Shown one piece after another: positions 44,195 to 53,451 of a DNA stretch of 53,480 nt. This DNA is from Eubacteriales bacterium (GTDB taxonomy: Bacteria > Bacillota > Clostridia > Lachnospirales > Vallitaleaceae), in NCBI GenBank assembly GCA_030535295.1, contig JAUMXK010000006.1, forward strand, positions 1 through 53,480, written 5' to 3'. How positions within the stretch are numbered: position 1 is the stretch's first letter; every line of letters starts with the position of its first letter. The position numbers were made by a program, and so were the translations under genes. The notes below the pieces were generated by a model. It made no database searches and was not told the DNA's origin. It saw only the letters and a program-made list of their open reading frames with translations.

Positions 44195-46131
44195 AAATGT
44201 ACAGAGATGCTTATGCACAATTGAATAGAACGTACACCAAAATTAATTTGAATAAAAAGCGCGATGAATATTTAAGGCAATTGGCTCCAATTGCCCCGCA
44301 ATGGGAAAAAGCAATTAGAGAAAGAGAAGGAATGCATGGTATGGCTACGGTTCCAAGTAATATTGAAGCTGCATGGCGATGGAAACAGTACTCCGGAATT
44401 ATTGAAAATATCATAGCAGAACCTTTTTTAGAATTGCAAAAGCAAAGCCTTTTTTTGAGCAAGGAGTATCGTAAGGTTACAGAGCAGTTTGTTGAAAACT
44501 CAGCCTGGTACTATTTATTGCAAAAAACAGAAGCGGATATCAAAATGAAGCAAGCACTACAGGGATGGAAGCAGACAGTAAAGAAGATTGGAAAAGGAAC
44601 TGGGAAAAATGCACCTATGTACCGAGCGGAAGCTCGTAAGTTGATGGTTAGATGTCAAGAGGCTGTTCCAGTATGGATTATGACTATTAGTAAAGCATTA
44701 GAAAGTCTTAATCCAAGTATCAACAAATTTGATGTCATAATTATCGATGAGGCCAGTCAATCGAATATTTCCTCATTAGCTGTTCTGTATATGGGAAAAA
44801 AATTGATTATTGTGGGAGATGATAAACAAGTCAGCCCAATGGGAGTCGGTGTTGAAACGGATAAAATAAATGCATTAAGAGATATGTACATTACGAATAA
44901 AATTCCAAATGCTCATCTTTATGATGCGAAAACATCCATTTACGACATTGCGGCGACGACTTTTCAACCGCTGATGTTACGTGAACATTTTCGGTGTGTT
45001 CCGGAGATTATTAATTTTTCTAACTCACTTTCATATGATTTTAAAATTAAGCCTTTACGGGATTCTAGTAGCAGTATTCTTTTGCCTGCTATTTTAAACT
45101 ATCAGGTGTCGAATGGTGAGAAAATTGGAAAAAGTAATCCAAATGAAGCAAAAACGATAGTTGCTTTACTAAAAGCGTGTATAGAACAACCAGAGTATGA
45201 AGGAAAATCCTTTGGTGTCATCTCGCTATTGGGAGATGATCAGGTTAAAATAATACAAGAAGAGATTTATAGACGAATTGATGCCAAGGAGTGTAGTAAA
45301 CGCAGAATTTTATGTGGTAATGCCTCTAATTTTCAAGGAGATGAAAGGGATATAATATTTCTAAGTATGGTGGATTGCGCAAATGGGAATGGTCCTATAG
45401 CAAAACTGGGATTTGGTGTTGATGATTCCAATCGCAAGCGGTACAATGTCGCATGCAGTCGTGCGAAAGACCAACTTTGGGTTGTAAATTCTCTTGATTC
45501 TTCTAATGATTTAAAATCTGGGGATATTCGCAAAATGTTAATCGATTACTCGAGAAATCCTGAATCACTTCGCATGTTAAATCAAAAAGTCGAAGAGAAA
45601 TCAGAATCGGTATTTGAATCTTCTGTGGGGAAATATTTGGTGGCAAGAGGTTACCATTTAGTTCAACAATGGGAAGTTGGAGCCTATCGTTTGGATATAG
45701 TGGTAGTATATGGAAATAGAAAAATGGTAATCGAATGTGATGGTGATCGTTATCATAGTGGAGAGAGCAAGATACGTGAAGATATGGAACGACAAACAAT
45801 TTTGGAACGTCTAGGATGGAGATTTATTAGAATTCGTGGTAGTGAGTACTTTCGTAATCCTGAGAAAACTATGGAGAAAGTAGTAAAATTGCTAGCGGAT
45901 GAAGGAATAGAGCCAGAAAATCTAGAAAAAATTCCTACAATCGAAGAACGAGATACAGATTTGTTACAACGTGTAAAACAGAGAGCACATACTATTTTAT
46001 ACGAGGATAATGAAATCTTTTCTTCGGAGATGTGTACCATTTCTAGTGCGTTGGATTCTAAAAAAGAGGTAAACCTACAAAAATCGCATAAATTAAGCAT
46101 TCCTGTTATTATAGAAGACACATCTTTTTAG
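44128..46131 (+). pseudogene. C-terminal part of a superfamily 1 helicase with a Vsr-like nuclease domain (P-loop lost)
   Basis: A 667-codon frame. Residues 1-200 match the region between motifs I and II of this helicase family, including VPVWIMTISKALESL. Motif II is DVIIIDEASQSN (D207, E208), motif III is GDDKQVSPMG and later motifs are NASNFQGDERDIIFLSMVD and RYNVACSRAKDQLWV. The C-terminal domain (about 490-600) is a PD-(D/E)XK fold of the DUF559/Vsr type, with RLDIVV (D523) and KMVIECDGDRYH (E536, D538). Walker A is absent in both fragments, so ATP hydrolysis should be lost even if a frame fusion were made. The nuclease part could still be expressed alone. Confidence 0.72.
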
Positions 46132-46153
46132 TAAAAAAATTTTGTAATAAAGC

Positions 46154-46185
46154 ATAGGAGCTGCCTTGGCAGCTCCTATTTCATT
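46154..46185. terminator. bidirectional terminator
   Basis: ATAGGAGCTGCC (46154-46165) pairs perfectly with GGCAGCTCCTAT (46168-46179) across a 2-base loop, followed by TTTCATTTTT. It separates the helicase remnant from the leftward ABC-F gene. Confidence 0.85.
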
Positions 46186-46199
46186 TTTGCATACATTTT

Positions 46200-48152
46200 T
46201 TACAAATATTCATCCAATTCTTCGTAATAGCTGAGTAGCTTTTCTTCCAAAGCTTCTTTTTCACCGGAGATTTCATAAGCTTTCTCGTAGTCGGTAAAGA
46301 CTTCTTCGGAAGCCAGCAAATATTCCAAATCCGAGATTTTTTGCTCTGTTTGCTCAATCAGTTCTTCCAATTTTTTCTGGCGATTGAGTTTTTTCTGTTG
46401 ATTGGCTTTGGCTTCTTTTTCTTTGAGCCAGTCCTGCTTAGTAGAGCCGGTATCTTTTTCGCCGACCCGATTGGATGGAGCCAAATCAAGGAAAGAGGCA
46501 GGTTTAGTCGAGGTCAAATTGGTGATAAAGTCATTGCCTTGAAGTTGACTCTTTTTGGCCACGAAATCATCATAATTACCGAGATATTCTGTCAGTCCGT
46601 AGTTTTCCAGCTCGACCACTTTCGTAGCAAGTCGGTTGATAAAATAACGGTCATGTGAAATGAAGAAAATCGTACCGGTATAGTGACAGAGTGCGTTTTC
46701 CAGTACCTCACGGCTCACCAAATCCAAGTGGTTGGTAGGCTCGTCCAGCAGCAGAAAATTACCCTCTGCGAGCATCATTTTGGCCAGAGAAAGGCGACCA
46801 CGTTCGCCACCGGAAAGAGTAGAGATTTTTTTGAATACATCTTCACCGGTAAATAAAAAGGATGCCAAAAGATTGCGAATGGCTGTGTTATTCATGGAAG
46901 GAAATTGGTCGGAAATCTCATCAAACAGAGTATTATTTAAGTTTAGATTGCTATGCTCCTGATCATAGTAACTAATCATTACATTTTTCCCCAAACGAAC
47001 CACACCGCTGTCGGGCTTTACGATATCCTGCAAAATTCGGAAAAGAGTGGTTTTACCGGAGCCGTTTTCTCCGATAAAAGCAATACGCTCTCCTTTGTAG
47101 ATTTGATAATTCAAATTTTCAAAAAGCTTTACTTCGCCAAAAGCCTTCCCAAGATTTTCCAAAGACAGAACGTCGTTGCCGGATTCTTTTTTGGGAGAAA
47201 GATGAAATCCCATCGTATCATTTTCTGCCAATGGTTTTTCCAGACGTTCTATTTTATTCAGCATTTTCTCACGACTTTCCGCTCGTTTGACAAATTTCTC
47301 CCGATTGCGTGCCTTTAAAGTATCGATAATATTTTGCTGACGTTCAATTTCTTTTTGCTGATTGAGATAGGCTTTTTCAGCAATCTCTTTTCGAATCTCT
47401 CTTTGCTCTAAATAAAAGCTGTAGTTTCCCTCATAAAAATCGAGTCTACCAAAGGACAGCTCAAACACTCGGTTGACTACCTTATCCAAGAAATAACGGT
47501 CGTGGCTGATAATAAAAAGAGCACCCTGATATTCAGCCAGAAAGCTTTCCAGCCAGGCAATGGCACGGAGGTCAAGGTGGTTGGTCGGCTCATCCAAGAG
47601 GAGTAAATCAGGCTTTTGCAAAAGGAGCTTAGCCAATGCCAGTCTTGTTTTTTGACCACCGGATAATAAGCTGACCGCTTGGTGAAAACGTTCTTCTTCA
47701 AAGCCCAAACCTTGCAAAATACCGTTGACATGGCTTTTATAACTGTATCCGCCCAGAAAGTCAAATCGGCGATGCAGTTCATCATAGTTATGTGCCAAAT
47801 CAATTTGGGTTTGCTCATCATTGTCCGGATTGGCCATTTGTTCGGAAATAGTTTGAAGCTTTTTCTCCAATGCCACAATTTCCGGATTGGCGGTATACAT
47901 CTCATCATAAAGGGTTTTGCTGGATTCGAAAGTGGTGTTTTGAGCCAAATAGCCGATTTGTAAATCCGCTTTTTTGAAAATTTGACCATTTCCGGAAAGT
48001 TTATCCATCAAAATTTTAAATAAAGTGGTCTTTCCTGCTCCGTTGTTGCCGATTAAAGCAATTTTTTCGTTTTCATTGATATGAAATGAAATATCCCGCA
48101 AAATCTCGTCTTCTATATATGCAAAACTCAAGTCTTTTACCGAAAGTAACAT
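46200..48152 (-). CDS. ABC-F family ATPase (ribosome-associated)
   Basis: A 650-residue soluble protein with two ABC domains and no membrane spans. The signatures are LSGGQKTRLALAKLLLQKPD with LLDEPTNHLDLRAI, and LSGGERGRLSLAKMMLAEGN with LLDEPTNHLDLVSR. Walker A motifs are GNNGAGKTT and GENGSGKTT. The inter-domain linker (about 240-320) and a charged C-terminal coiled coil (about 560-640, QKKLNRQKKLEELIEQTEQK) fit the YdiF/Uup-like ABC-F group, which act on stalled or initiating ribosomes. AAAGGAAAG precedes the ATG. It stands alone. A resistance function is possible in this superfamily but nothing here points to it. Confidence 0.9.
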   Translation of the reverse strand: MLLSVKDLSFAYIEDEILRDISFHINENEKIALIGNNGAGKTTLFKILMDKLSGNGQIFKKADLQIGYLAQNTTFESSKTLYDEMYTANPEIVALEKKLQTISEQMANPDNDEQTQIDLAHNYDELHRRFDFLGGYSYKSHVNGILQGLGFEEERFHQAVSLLSGGQKTRLALAKLLLQKPDLLLLDEPTNHLDLRAIAWLESFLAEYQGALFIISHDRYFLDKVVNRVFELSFGRLDFYEGNYSFYLEQREIRKEIAEKAYLNQQKEIERQQNIIDTLKARNREKFVKRAESREKMLNKIERLEKPLAENDTMGFHLSPKKESGNDVLSLENLGKAFGEVKLFENLNYQIYKGERIAFIGENGSGKTTLFRILQDIVKPDSGVVRLGKNVMISYYDQEHSNLNLNNTLFDEISDQFPSMNNTAIRNLLASFLFTGEDVFKKISTLSGGERGRLSLAKMMLAEGNFLLLDEPTNHLDLVSREVLENALCHYTGTIFFISHDRYFINRLATKVVELENYGLTEYLGNYDDFVAKKSQLQGNDFITNLTSTKPASFLDLAPSNRVGEKDTGSTKQDWLKEKEAKANQQKKLNRQKKLEELIEQTEQKISDLEYLLASEEVFTDYEKAYEISGEKEALEEKLLSYYEELDEYL

Positions 48153-48280
48153 AATTCTTTCCTTTCTAAATACATTCGGCTTATTTTACCATTATTTCAG
48201 GTAAATGGCAAGGAAACGACAGGGAAAAATCAGGGTACTTTGAAAAGCTTTGGAAAGTAAATAATTTAAAAAAGTGAATC

Positions 48281-48309
48281 TTGTGAATTGTTAAAAAAAA
48301 TGTTAAAAT
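48281..48309 (+). promoter_or_regulatory. promoter next to repeat copy A, upstream of the epimerase gene
   Basis: TTGTGA (48281-48286) and TAAAAT (48304-48309) are separated by 17 bases. Transcription would begin at about the first base of the repeat at 48317. Confidence 0.55.
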
Positions 48310-48316
48310 ATTAAAA

Positions 48317-48396
48317 ACTCGACTTTTCCATGTTCTCCGGAACAGTCTTTTGAGTGTATCTATAAAAGGCATTCCCAAAATGGGAGAAAGTTGAGT
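48317..48396 (+). repeat. structured repeat, family 1, copy A (short form)
   Basis: 80 bases. The left end ACTCGACTTTTCCATGTTC and the following TCCGGAACAGTCTTTT match, in reverse orientation, the right end of copy B. The right end GGGAGAAAGTTGAGT is the inverted partner. The middle part of copies B and C is missing and replaced by a short ATTCCCAAAATGGGA hairpin. No target duplication is evident. Confidence 0.72.
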
Positions 48397-48473
48397 AAGA
48401 ATGATGAAAAGAGTTTTGGATGTAGTGATAAGATGGTACTTACAAATAAAAAGGACAGAAAAGGAGGAAACAA

Positions 48474-49349
48474 ATGATTTACCAAATTAAGAATGATGTG
48501 TTGGAGGTAGCTGTCAACTCTTTGGGGGCGGAACTTTGGTCTGTGAAGGACAAGGAAGGCAAGGAATACCTGTGGCAGGGAGATGAAAATTCCTGGAAGA
48601 ACAGAGCGACCAATTTATTTCCGTTTTGCGGCAGAATGACGAGAGGTATCTATACTTATCAAGGCAAGGAATATGAAATGATGATTCATGGATTTGCCAA
48701 GGTGACGGAGTTTGAAATAGCGGAGCAAAGTGAAAAAAAAGTGGTACTTTATTTTGACAGTAATGAAACAACTTTGCCGATTTATCCGTTTCGTTTCCGT
48801 TTTCTGGTCAGTTTTGAGCTGGAGGGCAGTACATTAAAACAAACCTATATGGTAGAAAATAAAGATGATAAGACCATGTATTTTGCCGTTGGCGGTCATC
48901 CGGGCTTTCAAGTACCGATAGAAGAGGGGACTTCTTTTGAGGATTATCAAGTGACCTTTGAACCGAAGGAAGTTAAGCAAATTCTGCTTTCCGAGGATTA
49001 TTTTATGACGGAAAACGAAGTGATTTGTCCGGAAATAAAAGACGGAAAAATGGCATTAAGGCACAATTTGTTTGATAGAGATGCTTTGATTCTGCGAGAA
49101 GCAGGCAAAGAGGTCTTGATTGAAAGCGAAAAGGCAAAGACCAAAATCAGAGTGGCTTTTCCTGATATGACATACCTTGCAATTTGGCATCGTCCGTTTA
49201 CCGAGGCTCAATTTGTCTGCATCGAGCCATGGAGCAGCTTGCCGGCAAGACAAGATGTAGTGGAAGATTTGGAGCAAAAGAAAGATCTTGTTTCCTTGGC
49301 TGCCGGTGAAACATATCACAATACATTAGAAATAGAAATTATTCGATAA
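48474..49349 (+). CDS. aldose 1-epimerase-like protein (LacX type)
   Basis: A 291-residue cytoplasmic protein of the galactose mutarotase-like fold. Motifs are NLFPFCGRMTRGIYTYQGKE, MIHGFAKVTEFEI (His), VGGHPGFQVP (His) and a C-terminal FVCIEPWSSLPAR (Glu as base). The arrangement fits the LacX / hexose-6-phosphate-epimerase-like group. The substrate is not defined by the sequence. AGGAGG lies 7 bases before the ATG. The gene is monocistronic, with repeat copy A in its leader. Confidence 0.88.
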   Translation: MIYQIKNDVLEVAVNSLGAELWSVKDKEGKEYLWQGDENSWKNRATNLFPFCGRMTRGIYTYQGKEYEMMIHGFAKVTEFEIAEQSEKKVVLYFDSNETTLPIYPFRFRFLVSFELEGSTLKQTYMVENKDDKTMYFAVGGHPGFQVPIEEGTSFEDYQVTFEPKEVKQILLSEDYFMTENEVICPEIKDGKMALRHNLFDRDALILREAGKEVLIESEKAKTKIRVAFPDMTYLAIWHRPFTEAQFVCIEPWSSLPARQDVVEDLEQKKDLVSLAAGETYHNTLEIEIIR

Positions 49350-49387
49350 TATACCGGACATCCGGACGATTTTGCATGAATGATATA

Positions 49388-49430
49388 AAAGCCTGCAAGC
49401 ACCATTTGAAAGAGTGTTTGCAGGCTTTTT
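49388..49430 (+). terminator. terminator after the epimerase gene
   Basis: AAAGCCTGCAAGCAC pairs with GTGTTTGCAGGCTTT across an 11-base loop (one G-U pair), followed by TTTTT. Confidence 0.88.
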
Positions 49431-49452
49431 GACTTTTTTATATGGGTGAAGC

Positions 49453-49833
49453 CTAGTTTTTCATCACAAAGTCCAAAAGATGAGGTTGCTTAACCGGACC
49501 GTATTCTGTTTCAAAGCTTTGCTGAGTAGAAAAATTGGAAATTGACTTCTGAAAACTCATCTTTTCCATATCAAAATTTTGTTCCCCTGTCTTATGAGAA
49601 ACCAAAGTCTGAAAGAGAACATCTTCACTGTAATGAATAATATGTTCCACACCGGTGATATGTGGAAAATAGTCGATATCTACTCTTTGAAATTTTTTAT
49701 TTGCAATGTCATAAGTAAAATAATAGTTGTCGTAAGTAGTTTCTCCAAATAAGGAGATATAGAGAAGATTAGGTTGTGTCGGTTTTTGATGAATAAAGAA
49801 GCGGCGGAGACTGCTCTTTCTTGAAAATAAATA
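49453..49833 (-). pseudogene. gene fragment abutting a MITE-like insertion
   Basis: A minus-strand frame that stops at 49453 and runs rightward into the repeat at 49834. The continuation into the repeat (through codons with MPALRSGIES) is repeat sequence, not gene. The remaining 126 or so codons (for example LLYISLFGETTYDNYYFTYD and VDIDYFPHITGVEHII) show a beta-rich domain I do not recognise. No start codon with a ribosome binding site is present. If the repeat and one target copy are removed, the same frame meets a TGA seven codons upstream of the join. So the 5' end was lost apart from this insertion, or the insertion is near the original end. Confidence 0.6.
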
Positions 49834-49988
49834 ACTCAACTTTCCCACAGTCTTTTTTGACTCTATCCCGCTCCGGAGAGCGGGCACATGAGCTCCGCTT
49901 ACGTAACTTGCTTCGCAAGATTACTGTCGCTCCCGCCCATTTTACGAGTCTAAAAAAGACTGTTCCGGAGAACGTGGGAAAGTTGAGT
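49834..49988 (-). repeat. structured repeat, family 1, copy B (MITE-like, intact ends)
   Basis: 155 bases. Perfect 15-bp terminal inverted repeats ACTCAACTTTCCCAC (49834-49848) and GTGGGAAAGTTGAGT (49974-49988) are flanked by the 5-bp direct repeat AAATA (49829-49833 and 49989-49993), the mark of a transposition event. It carries no protein-coding capacity of its own. Inside, CCCGCTCCGG and CCGGAGAGCGGG, plus CTTGCTTCGCAAG, form strong hairpins. It reads in the opposite direction to copies A and C. Confidence 0.82.
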
Positions 49989-49993
49989 AAATA

Positions 49994-50360
49994 AGTTACG
50001 TCATTCTAACATGAGAAATCGTTTTTGTATACTGAGGATAAGGAACTAACCCAAAAGGAGGAATTGTCATTTTTTTGATAAGAGGGAATACTTTTTGCCT
50101 ATTGCCCGGAAAAGAGGTTTGAGAAACCTCATAGGACTAATCCGACGAAGAAAGCCATATAATTGAGAAAAGCTCTCGACAAAATGATGTTTTTATATTA
50201 TAATAATACCTGACACAGGCTGATTTTATCCATATCATTCAGATTATTACCGGGAGTTTTGTTTATGAAAGCAACAAGATTTTTATGTAAGAAGTATTCC
50301 AAGGGAGCTGAATTGTATAGGTAAAGTCTTTTTTTTTCACAAAATAAAGGAGGTCCTTAT
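49994..50360. other. intergenic DNA before the nucleotidase gene
   Basis: About 365 bases. A perfect hairpin GAGGTTT-GAG-AAACCTC is at 50114-50130. A minus-strand extended -10 (TGTTAGAAT near 50014) lies just outside repeat copy B. I recognise no gene or riboswitch class. Confidence 0.4.
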
Positions 50361-52511
50361 ATGAGGAGGAAGTATCTGGCACTAATTATGGTATTTGCAT
50401 TATTGGTATCTGTAGCAAGTTATGTATCTGCGGATAACAAAGATGCGGTGCAAAGTTTGCAGGAATTGCAGTTACTGGATAAGGAAGGCAATACAGAAGC
50501 CAAACTGGAGGCTCAATTATCCAGAGCGGAAGGTTTGACCATGGCTCTTAAGGCAATCGGTTACAGCCAAAAAGAAGCAGAAAAAGAAGAGTATGTCAAA
50601 CAAAATACCTTTGAAGATGTTCCGGAATGGTTTAAAGGTTATGCGGGTTTGGGCTTAAGCATGAATATCACCACCGGTAAATCGGAAAAAGAATTTGCTC
50701 CGAATGCAAAATTGATACATCATGAATTCCTTACCTTTTTACTGAGAGCATTAAACCACAATAATAAAAAGGCTTGGGAAAAGGCAGATGAACTTGCTAA
50801 AGAATTCGGGTTGGTAACAAAGGATACCGATATCAGTACTCCAATCACCAAAAGACAAGCGGCAGCCATCATCCTGAATGCATTGAATGCACCAATGCAA
50901 TCAGGCGTAGAGAGCCAAACTTTAGGACAATTCCTAGTTTACCGCGGATTAATTTCCAAAGAAAAAGCCAAAGAACTTGGTCTTAGAGAATTAGTACAAG
51001 CCAAAGACAGAGTGGATATCATTTACTTCAATGACTTCCATGGTAATATTAAAGAAGAAGTAACCGGCAAAAAGAGAAATATGGGAATGAGCAAATTGGT
51101 TGGCTTTGTCAATGAATATATCGCTCAAAATCCAAATTCTTTCGTGCTTTCCGGTGGTGACAACTATCAAGGTACCGCAGAATCCAACTTAACCTATGGC
51201 AAACCGGTAACCGCTATGATGAAGGGTATGAATGTACTGGCATCAGCAGTCGGTAACCATGAGTTTGACTGGGGTTGGGAAAGAATCGGTAAATGGGCAA
51301 AAGACGGCAACTTCAAATATTTGGCAGCCAATATTTGGGATGAAAAAGCCAATAAGATTGCAAGCTGGGTTGAGCCATATATGTTTGTAGAAAAAGCAGG
51401 AATTAAGATTGCCTTAATCGGCTTGGCACACCCTGACACCCCAACTTTAACAAATAGAAGCACCACAGAAGGATATAAGTTCCTTGATCCTGTGAAAACC
51501 GCTCAGGAATGGGTTGACTTCTTGCAAGCAGGAAAGGCAAAAGAAGGCAAACCGGATGTCATCATTGCTTTGACTCACATTGATTCCAATCAAGACAGCA
51601 AGAGCCATGAAATTTCCGGACCGGCTATTGAACTTGCCAATAAAGTAAAAGGCATTGACGGTATTTTATCCGCTCACAGCCATCGCCCTGTTTCCGGTAA
51701 GGTAAACGGCGTTGAAATCATGCAAGCATACTGGGCAGGTAGAACTGTCGGTATCATGAGCATTGAAAAGAAAGACGGCAAATTTGTTGTCAGCTCCAAA
51801 TTGAATCAAGGTTCCGACATCAAGAACGTAATTGTAAAAGATACCGATACCGAAAAATTCTATCAAGATTTAGCCAAAGAATTACAACCTATTTTAGGAG
51901 AAGTGCTTGGTGAAGCAACCGCTGAATTTACTCATAACCGTGGGGATAAGGGAACCAATACCTTATTGGGACAATGGGTATGTGAAGTATCTGCCAAGAA
52001 ATACGATGCACAAATCGCTATCCAAAACGGCGGCGGTATTCGCAGAACTCTTGAAAAAGGCAAGATTACCATGGGCGATATGTACGAAATCATGCCATTT
52101 GATAACTACTTTGTAGTAATGGATTTACCTGGCGAAGACTTAAAGAAAGCTATTGACCATGGTATTATCAATCCGAAGATTACGGACGGTTCTTTCTATG
52201 GTCTGATTGTAGAATATGATTCCAGCAAGGAATTTGAGAATCGTATCACCAAGATTACTTTGAGTGATGGTACACCACTTGATATGAAGAAGACCTATCG
52301 TGTAGTAATTAATGATTTCATCTACACCGGCGGTGATGAATACAATTTCAAAAATGCAACCAATGTATTTGAATCTTATGAGCCTATCAGAGAGTATCTG
52401 GTAGAGTACATCAAGAAAGAAAAGACCATTACTCCAAAGGAAAAAATTGATTATATCAAGGATATCAATAAGACAAATGACACAACCTTTGTTTTAGATC
52501 CTGCGGCATAA
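50361..52511 (+). CDS. secreted 5'-nucleotidase / metallophosphatase with SLH-type N-terminal region
   Basis: A 716-residue exported enzyme with a signal peptide (cleavage likely after SADN region, about residue 25). Residues about 30-200 look like S-layer-homology repeats (LDKEGNTEAK, then TFEDVPEWFKGYAGLGLSMN and ITKRQAAAIILNAL), which would fix it to secondary cell wall polymers. The metallophosphatase domain begins VDIIYFNDFHGN and continues GGDNYQG, ASAVGNHEFDWG and LSAHSHRP (all metal ligands present). The C-terminal 5'-nucleotidase domain includes NGGGIRRTLEKGKITMGD and MPFDNYFVVMDLPG. It probably releases phosphate and nucleosides outside the cell. AGGAGG lies 9 bases before the ATG. 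Confidence 0.92.
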   Translation: MRRKYLALIMVFALLVSVASYVSADNKDAVQSLQELQLLDKEGNTEAKLEAQLSRAEGLTMALKAIGYSQKEAEKEEYVKQNTFEDVPEWFKGYAGLGLSMNITTGKSEKEFAPNAKLIHHEFLTFLLRALNHNNKKAWEKADELAKEFGLVTKDTDISTPITKRQAAAIILNALNAPMQSGVESQTLGQFLVYRGLISKEKAKELGLRELVQAKDRVDIIYFNDFHGNIKEEVTGKKRNMGMSKLVGFVNEYIAQNPNSFVLSGGDNYQGTAESNLTYGKPVTAMMKGMNVLASAVGNHEFDWGWERIGKWAKDGNFKYLAANIWDEKANKIASWVEPYMFVEKAGIKIALIGLAHPDTPTLTNRSTTEGYKFLDPVKTAQEWVDFLQAGKAKEGKPDVIIALTHIDSNQDSKSHEISGPAIELANKVKGIDGILSAHSHRPVSGKVNGVEIMQAYWAGRTVGIMSIEKKDGKFVVSSKLNQGSDIKNVIVKDTDTEKFYQDLAKELQPILGEVLGEATAEFTHNRGDKGTNTLLGQWVCEVSAKKYDAQIAIQNGGGIRRTLEKGKITMGDMYEIMPFDNYFVVMDLPGEDLKKAIDHGIINPKITDGSFYGLIVEYDSSKEFENRITKITLSDGTPLDMKKTYRVVINDFIYTGGDEYNFKNATNVFESYEPIREYLVEYIKKEKTITPKEKIDYIKDINKTNDTTFVLDPAA

Positions 52512-52532
52512 AAAGTTTAAAATACGATTACT

Positions 52533-52571
52533 TTGAGGAAGATCCATGGTGGTCTTCCTCAAGTGATTTTT
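52533..52571 (+). terminator. terminator after the nucleotidase gene
   Basis: TTGAGGAAGA (52533-52542) pairs perfectly with TCTTCCTCAA (52553-52562), followed by GTGATTTTT. Confidence 0.75.
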
Positions 52572-52611
52572 GGGAAGAATAAGAGGATTTAAGGTTTTAG
52601 AGGAGAATATT

Positions 52612-53451
52612 TTGAAAAGAAGGCTATATTTGGGAATGAGCATTGTCAGACTTGTACTTTTATTTTGTGCTTTGTTTTCTCTATCGACTTTTGCTCTCAA
52701 TGATGATACAGATATGAGAGCACAGTATGATAAACAAATGGAAGCAAGAGATTATGATGTGGCAAAAGCGGTTATCTTGGAAATTGTAAAGGACGATACG
52801 CAGGAATTACGTCCGGATGTACCGATGGAAGCGGATATTCGCTATCAACATTTGGAAATTGAAATCCTGACCGGAAAACACAAGGGAGAAAAATTGACCA
52901 TAAGGCATACCATAGAGATGATTATGCCTGGGAATTATATTTTCAAGGTCGGAGATAAACTTTTAATGCGAATAACCGAAACAGAGAGCGGAGAAATTGA
53001 TACGATAAAAATAGAAGAAAGAGTTAGAGATTATTCGGTTTATGTGATTGTATTACTCTTTGTGGCAATTATGACACTGATAGGCAGAAAGCAAGGAATG
53101 AAATCCCTGATATCATTGATTGCTACGATATTGCTGATTTTCTTTGTCTATATTCCGTTAATATTGAAAGGATATTCGCCGATTATTTTATCAGTTTTAG
53201 TATCGGCAGTGGCTATTGCCTTGACATTGTTTATTATTAGTGGAAAACATAAAAAGACCGTGGTAGCGATTTTGGGAACGATTAGCGGCGTGATTGTGGC
53301 AGGTATATTGGCGGTTATTTTCGGTGAATGGGGGCAGCTCACCGGACTGGCTTCGGAAACGTCTATCAGTTTGGCCTACATCCCGCATTTTCGATGGCTG
53401 AACTACAAAGGAATTTTATTTGGAACGGTAAATTTTCAAAGTAAGTTCTAG
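52612..53451 (+). CDS. YibE/F-family membrane protein, C-terminally truncated
   Basis: A 279-residue protein with an N-terminal signal-anchor (IVRLVLLFCALFSLSTFA), an extracellular domain (about 25-140) and then several membrane spans (IVLLFVAIMTLIG onward). GLASETSISLAYIPHF followed by NYKGILFG is the YibE/F core, in which the family continues with a GALGAV-type segment and another 100 or so residues. Here the frame leaves the family at FG and ends TVNFQSKF, so the C-terminus is missing. The TTG start at 52612 is chosen because GAGGAG lies 6 bases upstream. Either a mobile element begins near 53431 or the sequence ends there. Confidence 0.72.
   Translation: MKRRLYLGMSIVRLVLLFCALFSLSTFALNDDTDMRAQYDKQMEARDYDVAKAVILEIVKDDTQELRPDVPMEADIRYQHLEIEILTGKHKGEKLTIRHTIEMIMPGNYIFKVGDKLLMRITETESGEIDTIKIEERVRDYSVYVIVLLFVAIMTLIGRKQGMKSLISLIATILLIFFVYIPLILKGYSPIILSVLVSAVAIALTLFIISGKHKKTVVAILGTISGVIVAGILAVIFGEWGQLTGLASETSISLAYIPHFRWLNYKGILFGTVNFQSKF

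Noticed and set aside
49834..49887. Apparent N-terminus (MPALRSGIES) of the 49453 gene fragment
   Set aside because: It lies inside the MITE-like repeat and has no ribosome binding site, so it is not the original protein start.
50020..50360. Possible riboswitch before the nucleotidase gene
   Set aside because: Only a single 7-bp hairpin is visible and no known aptamer core is recognised.
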